Below, in pieces: positions 53,577-62,236 of a stretch of 64,000 bases of DNA; the first letter of the stretch is position 1, and every line of letters starts with the position of its first letter. Both the position numbers and the translations under genes were made by a program. This DNA comes from Pseudacidovorax intermedius. GTDB lineage: Bacteria; Pseudomonadota; Gammaproteobacteria; Burkholderiales; Burkholderiaceae_C. The notes beneath the pieces are model-generated. The model did not search any database and was not told the DNA's origin. It saw nothing but the letters and a program-made list of their open reading frames with translations. The stretch spans positions 426,836 through 490,835 of the forward strand of contig NZ_QQAV01000001.1 in the NCBI RefSeq assembly GCF_003350475.1, read 5' to 3'.

Positions 53577-54788
53577 TCACATCTTGCAGGCGGGCGACGG
53601 TGCCGGAACGATCGACGGCGGGAAGACGTGCTCGATCACCGGCACGATGGCGCCGTCCACCGTCTTGGCGCGGGCCACGTAGTTGGGCAGCAGCAGCTGG
53701 TTGTCGGCGGCGCGCATGGTCACGCTGCCGTAGATGGTGTCGAGCTGCGCGCCGCGCAGCGCCTTGGCCACATCGGCGGGCTTGACGCTGCCGGCCTTCT
53801 TCACGCCGTCGAACATCACCTGCATGCCGTTGTAGGCCTGGCCTTCGTTGTCGGTGGGCACGCGGTTGAACTTGGCCTTCCACGCGGTGACGAAGGCCTT
53901 GTTGCGCGGGTTGTCGATGGTGGCGGTGTAGGCCGTGTTGCCGGGCGTGCCTTCCAGCGCCTTGCCGGTGGCGTTGATCATGAAGTTCTGGATCAACGCA
54001 TGGCCGATGAGCTTGGTCTTGGGGATGAGCCCGAACTCCTCGGCCTGCTTGACGAAGGCGATGGCGTCGCGGCCGGTCTCGGCCACCCAGATGGCCTCGA
54101 CGCCGCTGCTCTTGAGCTGCGCGATGTAGGGCGAGAAGTCCTTGGTGCCCAGCGGCACGTACAGCGACAGGGGCACCTTCTTGCCGTTGGCCTCCACGGC
54201 CTTCTTGAACGATTCGCCCGAGTCGCGGCCCCACACGTAATCGGCGGCCAGCACGGCGAAGCTGTTCTCCTTCAGGTCCTTGGCCCACTCGTTGATCATG
54301 GCGATGTCCATCGCGTCCGAGTGGTTGGTGCGGAAGCTGCGCGGCTTGCAGGTGTCGCCGGTGAGCTTGTCGGACTTGCTGGCGACGACGAAGTAGGCGG
54401 CGTCCCAGCGGTCCAGGTTCTGCGCGATGGCCAGCGAGATGGACGAGGGGATGGAGCCGATGAGCAGGTTGTTGCCCTCGCGCGCCAGCTTCTCGGCCAC
54501 GCGACGGCCGGCGTCGGGCGTGCCCTCGTCGTCGGCCTCGGCCACCTCGACCTTGCGGCCGTCCACGCCGCCCTTGGCATTGGCCTCGTCGGCGGCGAAC
54601 TTGACGGCGCGCATCACCTCTTCGCCCTGCTGCGCGAACACGCCGGACTTGGAGGACACCAGACCGACCTTGACCGGCTCCTTGCCCTGGGCCCAGGCGG
54701 CCAGGGGCAGTGCGGCGCCGGTGGCGACCAGGGCGGCGGCCACCGCGGTGGCGGCGCGGCGCGAGATGGATGGGTTCGAGCTGTGCAT
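53577..54788 (-). CDS. Liv-type ABC transporter substrate-binding protein
   Basis: A 403-residue type I periplasmic binding protein with signal peptide SRRAATAVAAALVATGAALP and cleavage after AWA near residue 33. The mature start is VKVGLVSSKSGVFAQQGEEV, followed by AKGGVDGRKVEVAEADDEGT. This belongs to the amide/urea/aromatic-acid branch rather than strict leucine binding (inference). The 153-nt gap before it to livF holds no gene. It completes a full livHMGF set. Confidence 0.92.
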   Translation of the reverse strand: MHSSNPSISRRAATAVAAALVATGAALPLAAWAQGKEPVKVGLVSSKSGVFAQQGEEVMRAVKFAADEANAKGGVDGRKVEVAEADDEGTPDAGRRVAEKLAREGNNLLIGSIPSSISLAIAQNLDRWDAAYFVVASKSDKLTGDTCKPRSFRTNHSDAMDIAMINEWAKDLKENSFAVLAADYVWGRDSGESFKKAVEANGKKVPLSLYVPLGTKDFSPYIAQLKSSGVEAIWVAETGRDAIAFVKQAEEFGLIPKTKLIGHALIQNFMINATGKALEGTPGNTAYTATIDNPRNKAFVTAWKAKFNRVPTDNEGQAYNGMQVMFDGVKKAGSVKPADVAKALRGAQLDTIYGSVTMRAADNQLLLPNYVARAKTVDGAIVPVIEHVFPPSIVPAPSPACKM

Positions 54789-54941
54789 GGTTGTGTCTCC
54801 TCGGGTGGATGAAGATGTGCGCCGGAAGGCGGTCCGGCAGCCGTGCTTGCGGGGTTGCTGCGTGCGGCCGGCGCGTGCGTGGGATGCGTGCGCGGCGTGT
54901 GCGTGGCGTATGAGCAGCGTTCTCAGGGGCAGTCGATGGCG

Positions 54942-55679
54942 CTAGACCATGACGTGCGCCTCCAGGTCCTGCAGGCTTTCACGGCTGTCGTGCACCGCGC
55001 CCTGCGCGATGACGGCGCCCTTGGCCATGGCGTAGTAGCGCTCGGCCACACGCACCACCAGGCTCATGTTCTGCTCGATGAGCAGCAGCGCCGTGCCCTG
55101 CGCCGCCACCTGGTTGAAGATGACCGCCAGCTGGTCGACGATGACCGGCGCCAGCCCTTCGGTGGGCTCGTCCAGCAGGATGAGCGAGGGGTTGGCCATG
55201 AGCGCGCGGCCCACGGCCAGCATCTGCTGCTGGCCGCCCGAGAGTGCGGTGCCCGGCGTGTGGGCGCGCTCCTGCAGGATGGGAAAGAGCTCGTAGATGC
55301 GCGGCACCGTCCAGTGGCCGGGGCGGCCGGTGGCGGCGCCCAGCAGCAGGTTCTCTTCGACCGTGAGGTTGGCCACGATGCGCCGGCCCTGCGGCACGAC
55401 GACCACGCCGTTCTGCGCCGCGTTGTAGGGCCGCGGGCGCAGCAGGATCTGGCTGCCCACGCGCACCTGTCCGCCGCGCAGGCTGGCCAGGCCCAGGATG
55501 GTGTTGACCACCGTGGTCTTGCCCACGCCGTTGCGACCCACCAGGGCCACGCGCTCGCCCGAGCGCACCTGCAGCGACAGGCCGTGCAGGATGTGCGCCG
55601 CGCCATAGAAGGCATCGACGCGGTCGAGTTCGAGCAGGATGCCGTCGTTCATGGCGTTGCGTGGATTCGTCGGGCTCAT
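54942..55679 (-). CDS. livF: Branched-chain-type ABC transporter ATP-binding protein LivF
   Basis: A 245-residue ABC ATPase. Walker A GRNGVGKTTV, the VPQGRRI Q-loop region, signature ALSGGQQQMLAVGRAL, Walker B LILLDEPTEGLAP, and LLIEQNMS. The ATG at 55679 overlaps the livG stop by 4 nt; a second ATG 9 codons on (MNDGILLEL) gives a more standard N-terminus. Works with the preceding livG, livM and livH. Confidence 0.93.
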   Translation of the reverse strand: MSPTNPRNAMNDGILLELDRVDAFYGAAHILHGLSLQVRSGERVALVGRNGVGKTTVVNTILGLASLRGGQVRVGSQILLRPRPYNAAQNGVVVVPQGRRIVANLTVEENLLLGAATGRPGHWTVPRIYELFPILQERAHTPGTALSGGQQQMLAVGRALMANPSLILLDEPTEGLAPVIVDQLAVIFNQVAAQGTALLLIEQNMSLVVRVAERYYAMAKGAVIAQGAVHDSRESLQDLEAHVMV

Positions 55680-56395
55680 GCGGCGCTCCCCAGGTAGGCC
55701 TCGCGCACGCGCGGATTGGCGCGCACCTCGGCAGGCTCGCCGCTCGCGATCACGCGGCCAAGTTCGAAGACGGTGACGGCGTCGCTGATGCCGAACACCA
55801 CGTCCATGTCGTGCTCCACCAGCAGCACCGACACGTTCCAGCGCGAGGTCAGCGCCTTGAGGTGGCGCGCCAGGTCGTGCGATTCCTGCACCGACAGGCC
55901 GGCCATGGGCTCGTCCAGCAGCAGCACGGTGGGCCGGCCGACCAGGGCCAGGGCCAGGTCGAGACGGCGCTGCTCGCCGTAGCCCAGGTCTTCGGCCACG
56001 TCATCGGCACGGTGGGCCAGGTTCAGCTCTTCGAGCACGGCCTGCGCGTCGGCCTCGCTGTCCTTGGGGTTCATGCAGTGCGAGGCCAGCGCCACCTGAC
56101 GGCGTACGCGCATCTGGCCAAAGACGCTGGTGCGCTGGAAGCTGCGCGACAGCCCGCGTTGGCGCCGCTGCACGGGGCCGAGGGCGCTCACGTCCTCGCC
56201 GCGCAGGAAGACCTGCCCGCGGGTGAGCCGGCGGCGGCCGGTGATGGCGTCGATGACGGTGGACTTGCCGGCGCCGTTGGGGCCGATCAGGCCGCGGATC
56301 TGGCCGCGTTCCAGCGTCAGCTCCACGCCGTCCACCGCCTTCACGCCGCCGTAGTGGATGGCCACGTCGCGGGCCTGCAGCACGTAGTCGCTCAT
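55676..56395 (-). CDS. livG: Branched-chain-type ABC transporter ATP-binding protein LivG
   Basis: A 239-residue ABC ATPase with Walker A GPNGAGKSTV, Q-loop SRSFQRTSVF, a degenerate signature LGYGEQRRLDLALAL, Walker B VLLLDEPMAGLS and switch His in LLVEHDMDV. It is short for LivG, lacking part of the C-terminal extension. The start at 56395 is supported by position; the gap to livM is 28 nt. It overlaps livF. Confidence 0.93.
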   Translation of the reverse strand: MSDYVLQARDVAIHYGGVKAVDGVELTLERGQIRGLIGPNGAGKSTVIDAITGRRRLTRGQVFLRGEDVSALGPVQRRQRGLSRSFQRTSVFGQMRVRRQVALASHCMNPKDSEADAQAVLEELNLAHRADDVAEDLGYGEQRRLDLALALVGRPTVLLLDEPMAGLSVQESHDLARHLKALTSRWNVSVLLVEHDMDVVFGISDAVTVFELGRVIASGEPAEVRANPRVREAYLGSAA

Positions 56396-56423
56396 GCCTG
56401 ATGTCTCCTGGTTGCGATGCGGC

Positions 56424-57461
56424 TCAGCGGGCCGAAGTGGCGGGGCGCGCCACGGGCCTGGCGGGTGCGGCCGTGTGGCCGGCACTCGCGGCGGCGGACG
56501 ATGCCGCATCGCGCCGCCTGGGGTTCCACAGCTTCTGCAGCGCTCCGGCGATGCCGGTGGGCGAAAACACGATCACGGTGATCAGCGCCACGCCGAAGAT
56601 GGCCATCCAGTGCGTGGCCCAGTCACCCAGCACGTCCTTGAACATGAAGTACACGATGGCGCCCAGCGGCGGGCCCCACAGGGCCTTGTAGCCGCCCACG
56701 ACGACCATCATCAGCGCCACGCCGGAGACGCTCCAGTGCAGCGCCTCGGGCGAGACGAAGCCGGTGTTCAGTGCCGACAGCAGCCCCGCCACCGCCACCA
56801 CGCCGGCCGACAGCGCATAGATGGCGGCGCGCGGCAGCAGCGTACGCAGGCCGATGAAGCGGGCGCGCTCCTCGTTGTCGCGCACCGCCTCGGTCACGCT
56901 GCCGAAGCGTCCTCGCAGCAGCAGCGCCAGGACCAGCAGCGTGAGCACCAGCGCGGTCCAGCACACCATGAAGAGCACGGCCGGCTGCAGCAGCTGCGAC
57001 TGCGGCACGCCGAAGAGCGTGGAGGGCCAGTTGATGTTCATGCCGTCGGCGCCGCCGGTGAGCCCGCGCGAGCGCGAGGCGGTGAGGAAGAACATCTGCC
57101 CGATGGCCAGCGTCATCATGCTGAAGGCCACGCCGGGCACGCGCACGATCACCAGGCCCACCAGCAGCGCGAAGAGCATCAGCGCCGCCAGCGTGGCCAC
57201 GATGGCCAGCTCCGCCGGCATCCAGCCCAGTTCCATCACGATGCCCACGGTGTAGCCCGAGAGCCCGAAGAACACCGCATGGCCGAAGCTGACCATGCCG
57301 TTCTGCCGCAGCAGCAGGCCCACGCCCGAGGCGAAGACGCCGTAGATCACCGCCTGCGTGAACAGCGACAGCAGCGTGCCCGAGCCCACGCCCAGCGCCA
57401 CCGCGCCCCCCACCGCCAGCGCCGCGGCGCCGGCCAGGCCGATACGAACATTGCTTGTCAT
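56424..57461 (-). CDS. livM: Branched-chain-type ABC transporter permease LivM
   Basis: A 345-residue permease with about eight hydrophobic segments. The conserved region VGLLLRQNGMVSFGHAVFFG lies near residues 47-66, and the cytoplasmic loop TEAVRDNEERARFIGLRT is the coupling loop. The C-terminal ~35 residues are Ala/Pro/Arg rich and low in complexity. The 205-nt gap upstream to livH contains the second copy of the three-stem-loop element. Confidence 0.93.
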   Translation of the reverse strand: MTSNVRIGLAGAAALAVGGAVALGVGSGTLLSLFTQAVIYGVFASGVGLLLRQNGMVSFGHAVFFGLSGYTVGIVMELGWMPAELAIVATLAALMLFALLVGLVIVRVPGVAFSMMTLAIGQMFFLTASRSRGLTGGADGMNINWPSTLFGVPQSQLLQPAVLFMVCWTALVLTLLVLALLLRGRFGSVTEAVRDNEERARFIGLRTLLPRAAIYALSAGVVAVAGLLSALNTGFVSPEALHWSVSGVALMMVVVGGYKALWGPPLGAIVYFMFKDVLGDWATHWMAIFGVALITVIVFSPTGIAGALQKLWNPRRRDAASSAAASAGHTAAPARPVARPATSAR

Positions 57462-57543
57462 GAATGCGCTCCTCTGGTTCGTTGTTGTTCCGGCCGCCGA
57501 AGGTGTACCGCGGCACGTGAACCACACATGCGTCTCGATCGAA

Positions 57544-57665
57544 TGGCCGCGGAGCAGGCCATGTCAGGGCACCCACGGAACTGGCTTTGCCAGGCCGTCG
57601 GGTGCGCCCCCCTCCAAGCCGAAGGCGCCAGAGAGGGGGGAGCCGCGAAGCGGCATGGGGGGTGT
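57544..57665. repeat. Three-stem-loop interspersed element, copy 2
   Basis: 57544-57567 is identical to 28798-28821. Stem-loop A: GCACCC/GGGTGC, ACGG/CCGT and CTGGC-TTT-GCCAG (57569-57605). Stem-loop B: CCCCCCTC/GAGGGGGG (57607-57614, 57633-57640) with an inner GCC-GAA-GGC. Stem-loop C: GCCGC-GAA-GCGGC (57642-57654). Same architecture as copy 1 with different paired bases. Confidence 0.75.
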
Positions 57666-57666
57666 C

Positions 57667-58518
57667 TCATGTCCTGCTTCCGGCGAAGCCGGCGGGGCGC
57701 CAGATCAGCACCGCGACCATGATCACGAAGGGCAGGATGGCCGAGAGGTCGGGCAGGTACACCGCGCCCAGCGACTGCACCATGCCCAGCACCATGGCGG
57801 CGACGAAGGCACCCGCCAGCGAGCCCAGGCCGCCCACGACCACCACCACGAAGGAATCGATGATCACGTCGCTGCTCATCGAGGGCGACAGCGACAGGAA
57901 GGGCGCCGCCACCACGCCGGCCAGGCCCGCGAGCGCGGTGCCCAGGCCCACCACGCCGGCCGACAGCGCATCGGTGTTGACGCCCTGCATGGCGGTGGTG
58001 GTCGGGTCGGTGCTGGCGGCCCGCACGAACAGCCCCGCCTTCGAGAAGCGCAGCCAGCCCGTGAGCCCCAGCGCCACCAGCGCGCCGACGCCGATCACCG
58101 CCACGCGGTAGGCCGGCAGCGGCGTGCCGAAGAAGTCGATGGAGGTGGCCAGCACGGCGGGCGCCTCCACCGACAGGTTGCTCTTGCCCCAGGCGGTCTG
58201 CACGAAGTCCTCGATCACCAGCAGCAGGCCGAAGGTGACCAGCACCACGGTGAGCGGATCGCGGTCCTGCAGCAGGCGAAAGCCATAGCGGTCGAGCAGC
58301 ACGCCCAGCAGCGCCATGATGGCCGGCGCCGCCACCAGCGCGGCCCAGAAGTTGTAGCGCAGCGCCACCGAATAGCCGATGTATGCGCCCAGCATGTACA
58401 GCGAGCCGTGCGCGAAGTTCACCACCCGGCGCAGGCCGTAGATGAGCGCCAGGCCCGAGCACATGATGATCAGCAGGGCGCCGTAGACCAGCCCGTTGAA
58501 GAGGTTGATGGTCAGCAT
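57667..58518 (-). CDS. livH: Branched-chain-type ABC transporter permease LivH
   Basis: A 283-residue permease starting LTINLFNGLVYGALLIIMCS, with VVNFAHGSLYMLGAYIGYS and the coupling loop FVRAASTDPTTTAMQGVNTD. Topology is standard for LivH. It is the first transporter gene after the SDR at 58.6 kb and is followed by the interspersed element. Unlike the other Liv cluster there is no overlap with its neighbours. Confidence 0.93.
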   Translation of the reverse strand: MLTINLFNGLVYGALLIIMCSGLALIYGLRRVVNFAHGSLYMLGAYIGYSVALRYNFWAALVAAPAIMALLGVLLDRYGFRLLQDRDPLTVVLVTFGLLLVIEDFVQTAWGKSNLSVEAPAVLATSIDFFGTPLPAYRVAVIGVGALVALGLTGWLRFSKAGLFVRAASTDPTTTAMQGVNTDALSAGVVGLGTALAGLAGVVAAPFLSLSPSMSSDVIIDSFVVVVVGGLGSLAGAFVAAMVLGMVQSLGAVYLPDLSAILPFVIMVAVLIWRPAGFAGSRT

Positions 58519-58576
58519 GAGGGTTGTCTCCGTAATGCGTATGCGGTGGGGAATGCGGGCGCCCGGCGCGGCGCGC

Positions 58577-59389
58577 TCACAGCGGCGCCAGGGCCTGGGC
58601 CGGTGCGCCCAGCACGCTCCAGCCGCCATCGGCGCTGAGCGTGGCGCCGGTCACGTAGCTGGCCGCAGGCGAGGCCAGGAAGGCGATGGCTTCGGCGATC
58701 TCTTCGGGCTCGGCCATGCGGCCCAGCGGCGTGCGCTCGGCCACGGCGCGGGCATCCACGTCGCCGCGCTCGGCCAGGGCCGCGACCAGCGCGGTGCGCA
58801 CATAGCCGGGCGCGACCGCATTCACGCGGATGCCCTCGCGGGCCCACTCGCAGGCCAGTGCGCGCGTCATGCCCAGCACGCCGGCCTTGGCGGCGCTGTA
58901 GGCATTGCGGCCCGGTATGCCGCCGAAGCTGGCGATGGAGCCGATGTTGACGATGGCGCCGCGGTTGCCGCGCGCATCGCGGGGCTGCTCGCGCATGAAG
59001 CCCAGCACGGCCTGCGTCATGAGGAAGCTGCCGCGCAGATGCACGGCCAGGACGCGGTCGAAGCCTTCGGCCGTCTGCGTCAGTGTGGGCGCGGCCTGCT
59101 CGCCGATGCCGGCGTTGTTGACCAGGGCGTCGATGCGGCCGAGCGCGGTCTGCGCGGCGGCCACCGCCACCTGGACGGAACCGGCATCGCTCACGTCGCA
59201 GCCCAGGCCCAGGTGCTGCGGGCCCAGCTCGGCGGCGCGGGCCTGCGCGGCCTCGGTGCGCAGGTCCAGCAGGGCCACGCGCCAGCCCCGCTGCGCCAGG
59301 CACTGCGCCGTGGCCCAGCCGATGCCGTCCGCGGCGCCGGTGATCAGCGCCGTGGCGGCTGTTGAATGGGGTTGGCCGAGGGTCGGCAT
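58577..59389 (-). CDS. Short-chain dehydrogenase/reductase (SDR)
   Basis: A 270-residue classical SDR. Cofactor motif ITGAADGIGWATAQCLAQ, NNAG motif LVNNAGIGEQ, catalytic Ser in IGSIASFGG, and YSAAKAGVLG with the Tyr/Lys pair. REGIRVNAVAPGYVRTALV is typical of 3-oxoacyl reductase-like or glucose dehydrogenase-like SDRs. It heads the third Liv operon, so it likely oxidises the transported substrate or a derivative. The substrate is unknown. Confidence 0.93.
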   Translation of the reverse strand: MPTLGQPHSTAATALITGAADGIGWATAQCLAQRGWRVALLDLRTEAAQARAAELGPQHLGLGCDVSDAGSVQVAVAAAQTALGRIDALVNNAGIGEQAAPTLTQTAEGFDRVLAVHLRGSFLMTQAVLGFMREQPRDARGNRGAIVNIGSIASFGGIPGRNAYSAAKAGVLGMTRALACEWAREGIRVNAVAPGYVRTALVAALAERGDVDARAVAERTPLGRMAEPEEIAEAIAFLASPAASYVTGATLSADGGWSVLGAPAQALAPL

Positions 59390-59547
59390 GTCTGTCTCCT
59401 GTCGTCGTTGCTCTGGTGGCAAGGCTGCGGGCGTGGCCCGCGCCAACCGGACTTTCGAGGCCGCCGGTCATGGCTGCGTGTGGGGGTGGATTCTTCGATC
59501 CCTGCCCTGGGGCTGCTTCGACATTTCCGGCCATTCGCCGGACTTTT

Positions 59548-59588
59548 CGTGCATGAGGGACTGGGGTTTGCCCGGCCCGTCATGCACG
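59548..59588. promoter_or_regulatory. 9-bp inverted repeat CGTGCATGA / TCATGCACG
   Basis: CGTGCATGA (59548-59556) and TCATGCACG (59580-59588) are separated by 23 nt. A second stem, TCCGGC/GCCGGA, lies at 59526-59542. Both are in the 216-nt gap between the FAD dehydrogenase stop and the SDR start. It could be a regulator site for the SDR-Liv operon or a weak terminator. Confidence 0.35.
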
Positions 59589-59605
59589 TGTGGCGCGCTG
59601 CGCGG

Positions 59606-61348
59606 CTAGGTGGCGACGGCCTCGCGCAGGCGCGCGGCCGCATGCCGAGCGGCCAGGTGCGCGAAGACGATGCCGGGGCCGAGCGTGATGCCCGGCGCGG
59701 TGTAGACGCCGCCCATGATCGAGTGCATGTCGTTGCCCACCGCATAGAGGCCCGCGATGGGCTGACCCTGCGCATCGAGCACGCGCGCATCGGCGTCGGT
59801 GGCGAAGCCCTGGGCCGCGCCGATGTCGCCGGGGTAGAGGCGCACGGCATAGAAGGGGCCTTCTTCCAGCGGACCGAGGCAGGGGTTGGGTCCGGGCCAT
59901 GCCGGATCGCCCAGGTTGCGCTGGTAGGCGGTCTCGCCGCGGTGGAAGTCGCTGTCCACGCCGCTGCGCGCCAGGGTGTTGAAGCGCTCGACCGTGGCTT
60001 GCAGGCGGCTGGCATCGATGCCCAGCGACTGGGCCAGGCCGGCCAGCGTGTCGGCTTGCGTGAGATAGCCGTCGGCGAGGAAGGGCGCGAGGCCCTTGCC
60101 ACCCGGTCGCACCATGCCCAGCCCGTACTTGCGCAGGGCCGCGGCATCGCAGATGAGGAAGGCGGGGATCGAGGGCTGGCCATTGACGCCCGGCTGCTGC
60201 ATGGCCAGGCCGAAGAGGTGGTACGAGGTGCTTTCGTTGACGAAGCGCTCGCCCGCCGCATTGACGGCGAGCACGCCGGGCTTGGCGCGGTCCATGACGA
60301 AATGCGGGAACAGGGCGGTGCTGCCGTCGGCCCGCGTGCGGCGCGAGACGGGCGCCCAGAAGGCCGGGCTCATCGCACCGCTGCCGTAGCGCGCGCCCAC
60401 GGCTTCCGCCAGCGCATGCGCCTCGCCGGTGTGGCCGGGCGCGCCGGGGCACCAGCCGATGTCGGCACCGGGCAGCAGGGCCTGCCGTCGCTCGGGGTGG
60501 CGGTTGAAGCCGCCGCTGGCCAGCACCACGCCCGCACGCGCGGCCACGCTGCGACGCTGGCCGCGCTGGGCCAGCACCACGCCGTCGATGCCGGCGTCGT
60601 TGCGCTGCAGGCGCATCAGCTCGGTCTCCATCGCGAGCGTGACGTTGGGCAGGCGCGAGAGCGAGTACAGCAGCCGCCCCACCAGCGCGTTGCCCATCAC
60701 CAGCCGCGTGCCACGCGCATGGCGCAGGCGGTCGCGGCCATGCCGCGCCAGGATGCGCACCGAATGCCGCAGCGAGGCGAAGGACTTCGTCATGCCCAAC
60801 AGGTGGTTGATGTCGGTGCGGTCGACCATCATGCCGCCCAGCACCGTGAACTCGGGGATAGGCGGGCGAAGCAGCGCGAACCACTCGCCCAGCAGCCGGC
60901 CGTCGAAGGGCAGTGGTTCGAGCGCGCGGCCGGCCACCGTCGAGCCGTCGAGGTCGGAGATGTAGTCGGGGTGCCGGGGATAGGCGCGCAGCTTGACCTC
61001 GGTGCGCGCGGCCAGCTGGGCGATGGCTTCGGCGCCGTGGTCCAGGAAGGCCTGGCGCAAGGCGCGCGGCGAGTGCTCGCCGATGGCGTTGTCGAGGTAG
61101 CGCGCGGCCTCGGCCAGCGTGTCGGCCGGGTTGACCGCAGCGCCCTCGCGCGTGCCGGGCACCCAGCAGGTGCCGGCCGACCATGCGGTGGTGCCGCCCA
61201 CGTGGGCAGTGCGCTCCACCAGCAGCACCTGCTGGCCTTCCAGGGCCGCGAACAGGGCAGCCGCCATGCCGGCGCCACCCGCGCCGACGACCACGAGGTC
61301 GAAGGCCGCGCCTTCGGGCAGATCGGCCAGCGTCTGCAGGCGCTTCAC
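59606..61348 (-). CDS. FAD-dependent dehydrogenase (fumarate reductase / 3-ketosteroid dehydrogenase-like)
   Basis: A 580-residue flavoprotein. The FAD motif is DLVVVGAGGAGMAAALFAAL near residue 18, followed by GGTTAWSAGTCWVPG, and the C-terminal flavin site is GGVYTAPGITLGPGIVFAHL, typical of the KstD/fumarate-reductase group. It starts with GTG at 61348, overlapping the shikimate-dehydrogenase-like stop by 4 nt. Enzymes of this group add double bonds next to a ketone, which would suit dehydrogenation of a hydroaromatic ring (inference). Confidence 0.9.
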   Translation of the reverse strand: MKRLQTLADLPEGAAFDLVVVGAGGAGMAAALFAALEGQQVLLVERTAHVGGTTAWSAGTCWVPGTREGAAVNPADTLAEAARYLDNAIGEHSPRALRQAFLDHGAEAIAQLAARTEVKLRAYPRHPDYISDLDGSTVAGRALEPLPFDGRLLGEWFALLRPPIPEFTVLGGMMVDRTDINHLLGMTKSFASLRHSVRILARHGRDRLRHARGTRLVMGNALVGRLLYSLSRLPNVTLAMETELMRLQRNDAGIDGVVLAQRGQRRSVAARAGVVLASGGFNRHPERRQALLPGADIGWCPGAPGHTGEAHALAEAVGARYGSGAMSPAFWAPVSRRTRADGSTALFPHFVMDRAKPGVLAVNAAGERFVNESTSYHLFGLAMQQPGVNGQPSIPAFLICDAAALRKYGLGMVRPGGKGLAPFLADGYLTQADTLAGLAQSLGIDASRLQATVERFNTLARSGVDSDFHRGETAYQRNLGDPAWPGPNPCLGPLEEGPFYAVRLYPGDIGAAQGFATDADARVLDAQGQPIAGLYAVGNDMHSIMGGVYTAPGITLGPGIVFAHLAARHAAARLREAVAT

Positions 61349-62148
61349 GACCGCGGCTCCGCCAGGAACTCGACCATCAGGTCGCGCACGCGGGCGAACA
61401 TGTCGGAGCCGGTGGCGGTGCCCAGCCCGCGCGCACGGGCCGCGGCGATCAGGGGCGTGACGGCCGGCTGGGTGATCACGCAGCCGACGAAGGCGTCGGG
61501 CGCCAGGCGCTGCACGTCCACGGGCAGCGGGTCGTCGTCGCGCATGCCGGCGGGCGAGGCGTTGACCACCAGCTGGTAGCCGGCCGGATCGGCCGAGCCG
61601 ACGCCGACGGGGCAGCGGCCCAACCCCGCCAGCCGTGCCACCAGCGCGTCACGGCGGGTGATGTCGCCGTCGTGGATGTCCAGCGACGCGACACCAGCCA
61701 TCACCAGCGCATGGGCGATGGCCGAGCCGGCGCCGCCCGCGCCCACCAGCAGCGCGCGGCGGCCTTCGGGCTCGCCACCGCGGTCACGCAGGGCGGCCAC
61801 CATGGCCAGGCCGTCGAACATGTCGCCGTGCCAGCGGCCGTCGGCATTGCGCCGCATCGTGTTGGTGGCACCCAGGAAGGCGGCACCTTCCGACAGCGTG
61901 GCGCACAGCGCCGCGCAGGCGAACTTGTGGGGCACGGTGACGATGACGCCGTCCACGTTCTTTGCCGCCGACACGCCGGCCAGCCAGGTGGCCAGGTCGG
62001 CCGGCGCCACATGGGCGGGCATGACCATGGCGTCCATGCCGCGCTCGGCAAAGGCCTGCGTGACGCCCGCGGGCGATTTCACCTGCGCGATGGGATCTCC
62101 CACGATGAAGTGGACGCGCGTGGCGCCGCTGAGCTGGGGCTCGGACAT
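61345..62148 (-). CDS. Shikimate dehydrogenase-like oxidoreductase
   Basis: A 267-residue protein of the AroE superfamily. The catalytic Lys is conserved in VIVTVPHKFA, and GATNTMRR, GDMFDGLAM and the Rossmann motif LLVGAGGAGSAIAHAL follow. The usual substrate segment is altered: GDPIAQVKSPAGVTQ keeps only one of the two Ser residues that bind the shikimate carboxylate, and the following His-Asn is absent. It may use another hydroaromatic acid, in catabolism rather than aromatic biosynthesis. It is coupled to the FAD dehydrogenase. Confidence 0.88.
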   Translation of the reverse strand: MSEPQLSGATRVHFIVGDPIAQVKSPAGVTQAFAERGMDAMVMPAHVAPADLATWLAGVSAAKNVDGVIVTVPHKFACAALCATLSEGAAFLGATNTMRRNADGRWHGDMFDGLAMVAALRDRGGEPEGRRALLVGAGGAGSAIAHALVMAGVASLDIHDGDITRRDALVARLAGLGRCPVGVGSADPAGYQLVVNASPAGMRDDDPLPVDVQRLAPDAFVGCVITQPAVTPLIAAARARGLGTATGSDMFARVRDLMVEFLAEPRS

Positions 62149-62219
62149 GGCTGTCTCCTGGATGTGCATGCGCGGCCGGCAACCGATGCGGCAGCGTTGG
62201 CGGCGATCCTATCGAATAC

Positions 62220-62234
62220 TGGAACGATGTTCAA
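62220..62234. promoter_or_regulatory. IclR-type palindrome TGGAAC-GAT-GTTCAA
   Basis: A near-perfect 6-3-6 inverted repeat resembling IclR-family operators (TGGAA...TTCCA type), in the 143-nt divergent gap between the shikimate-dehydrogenase-like and Gfo/Idh genes. Confidence 0.5.
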
Positions 62235-62236
62235 CT

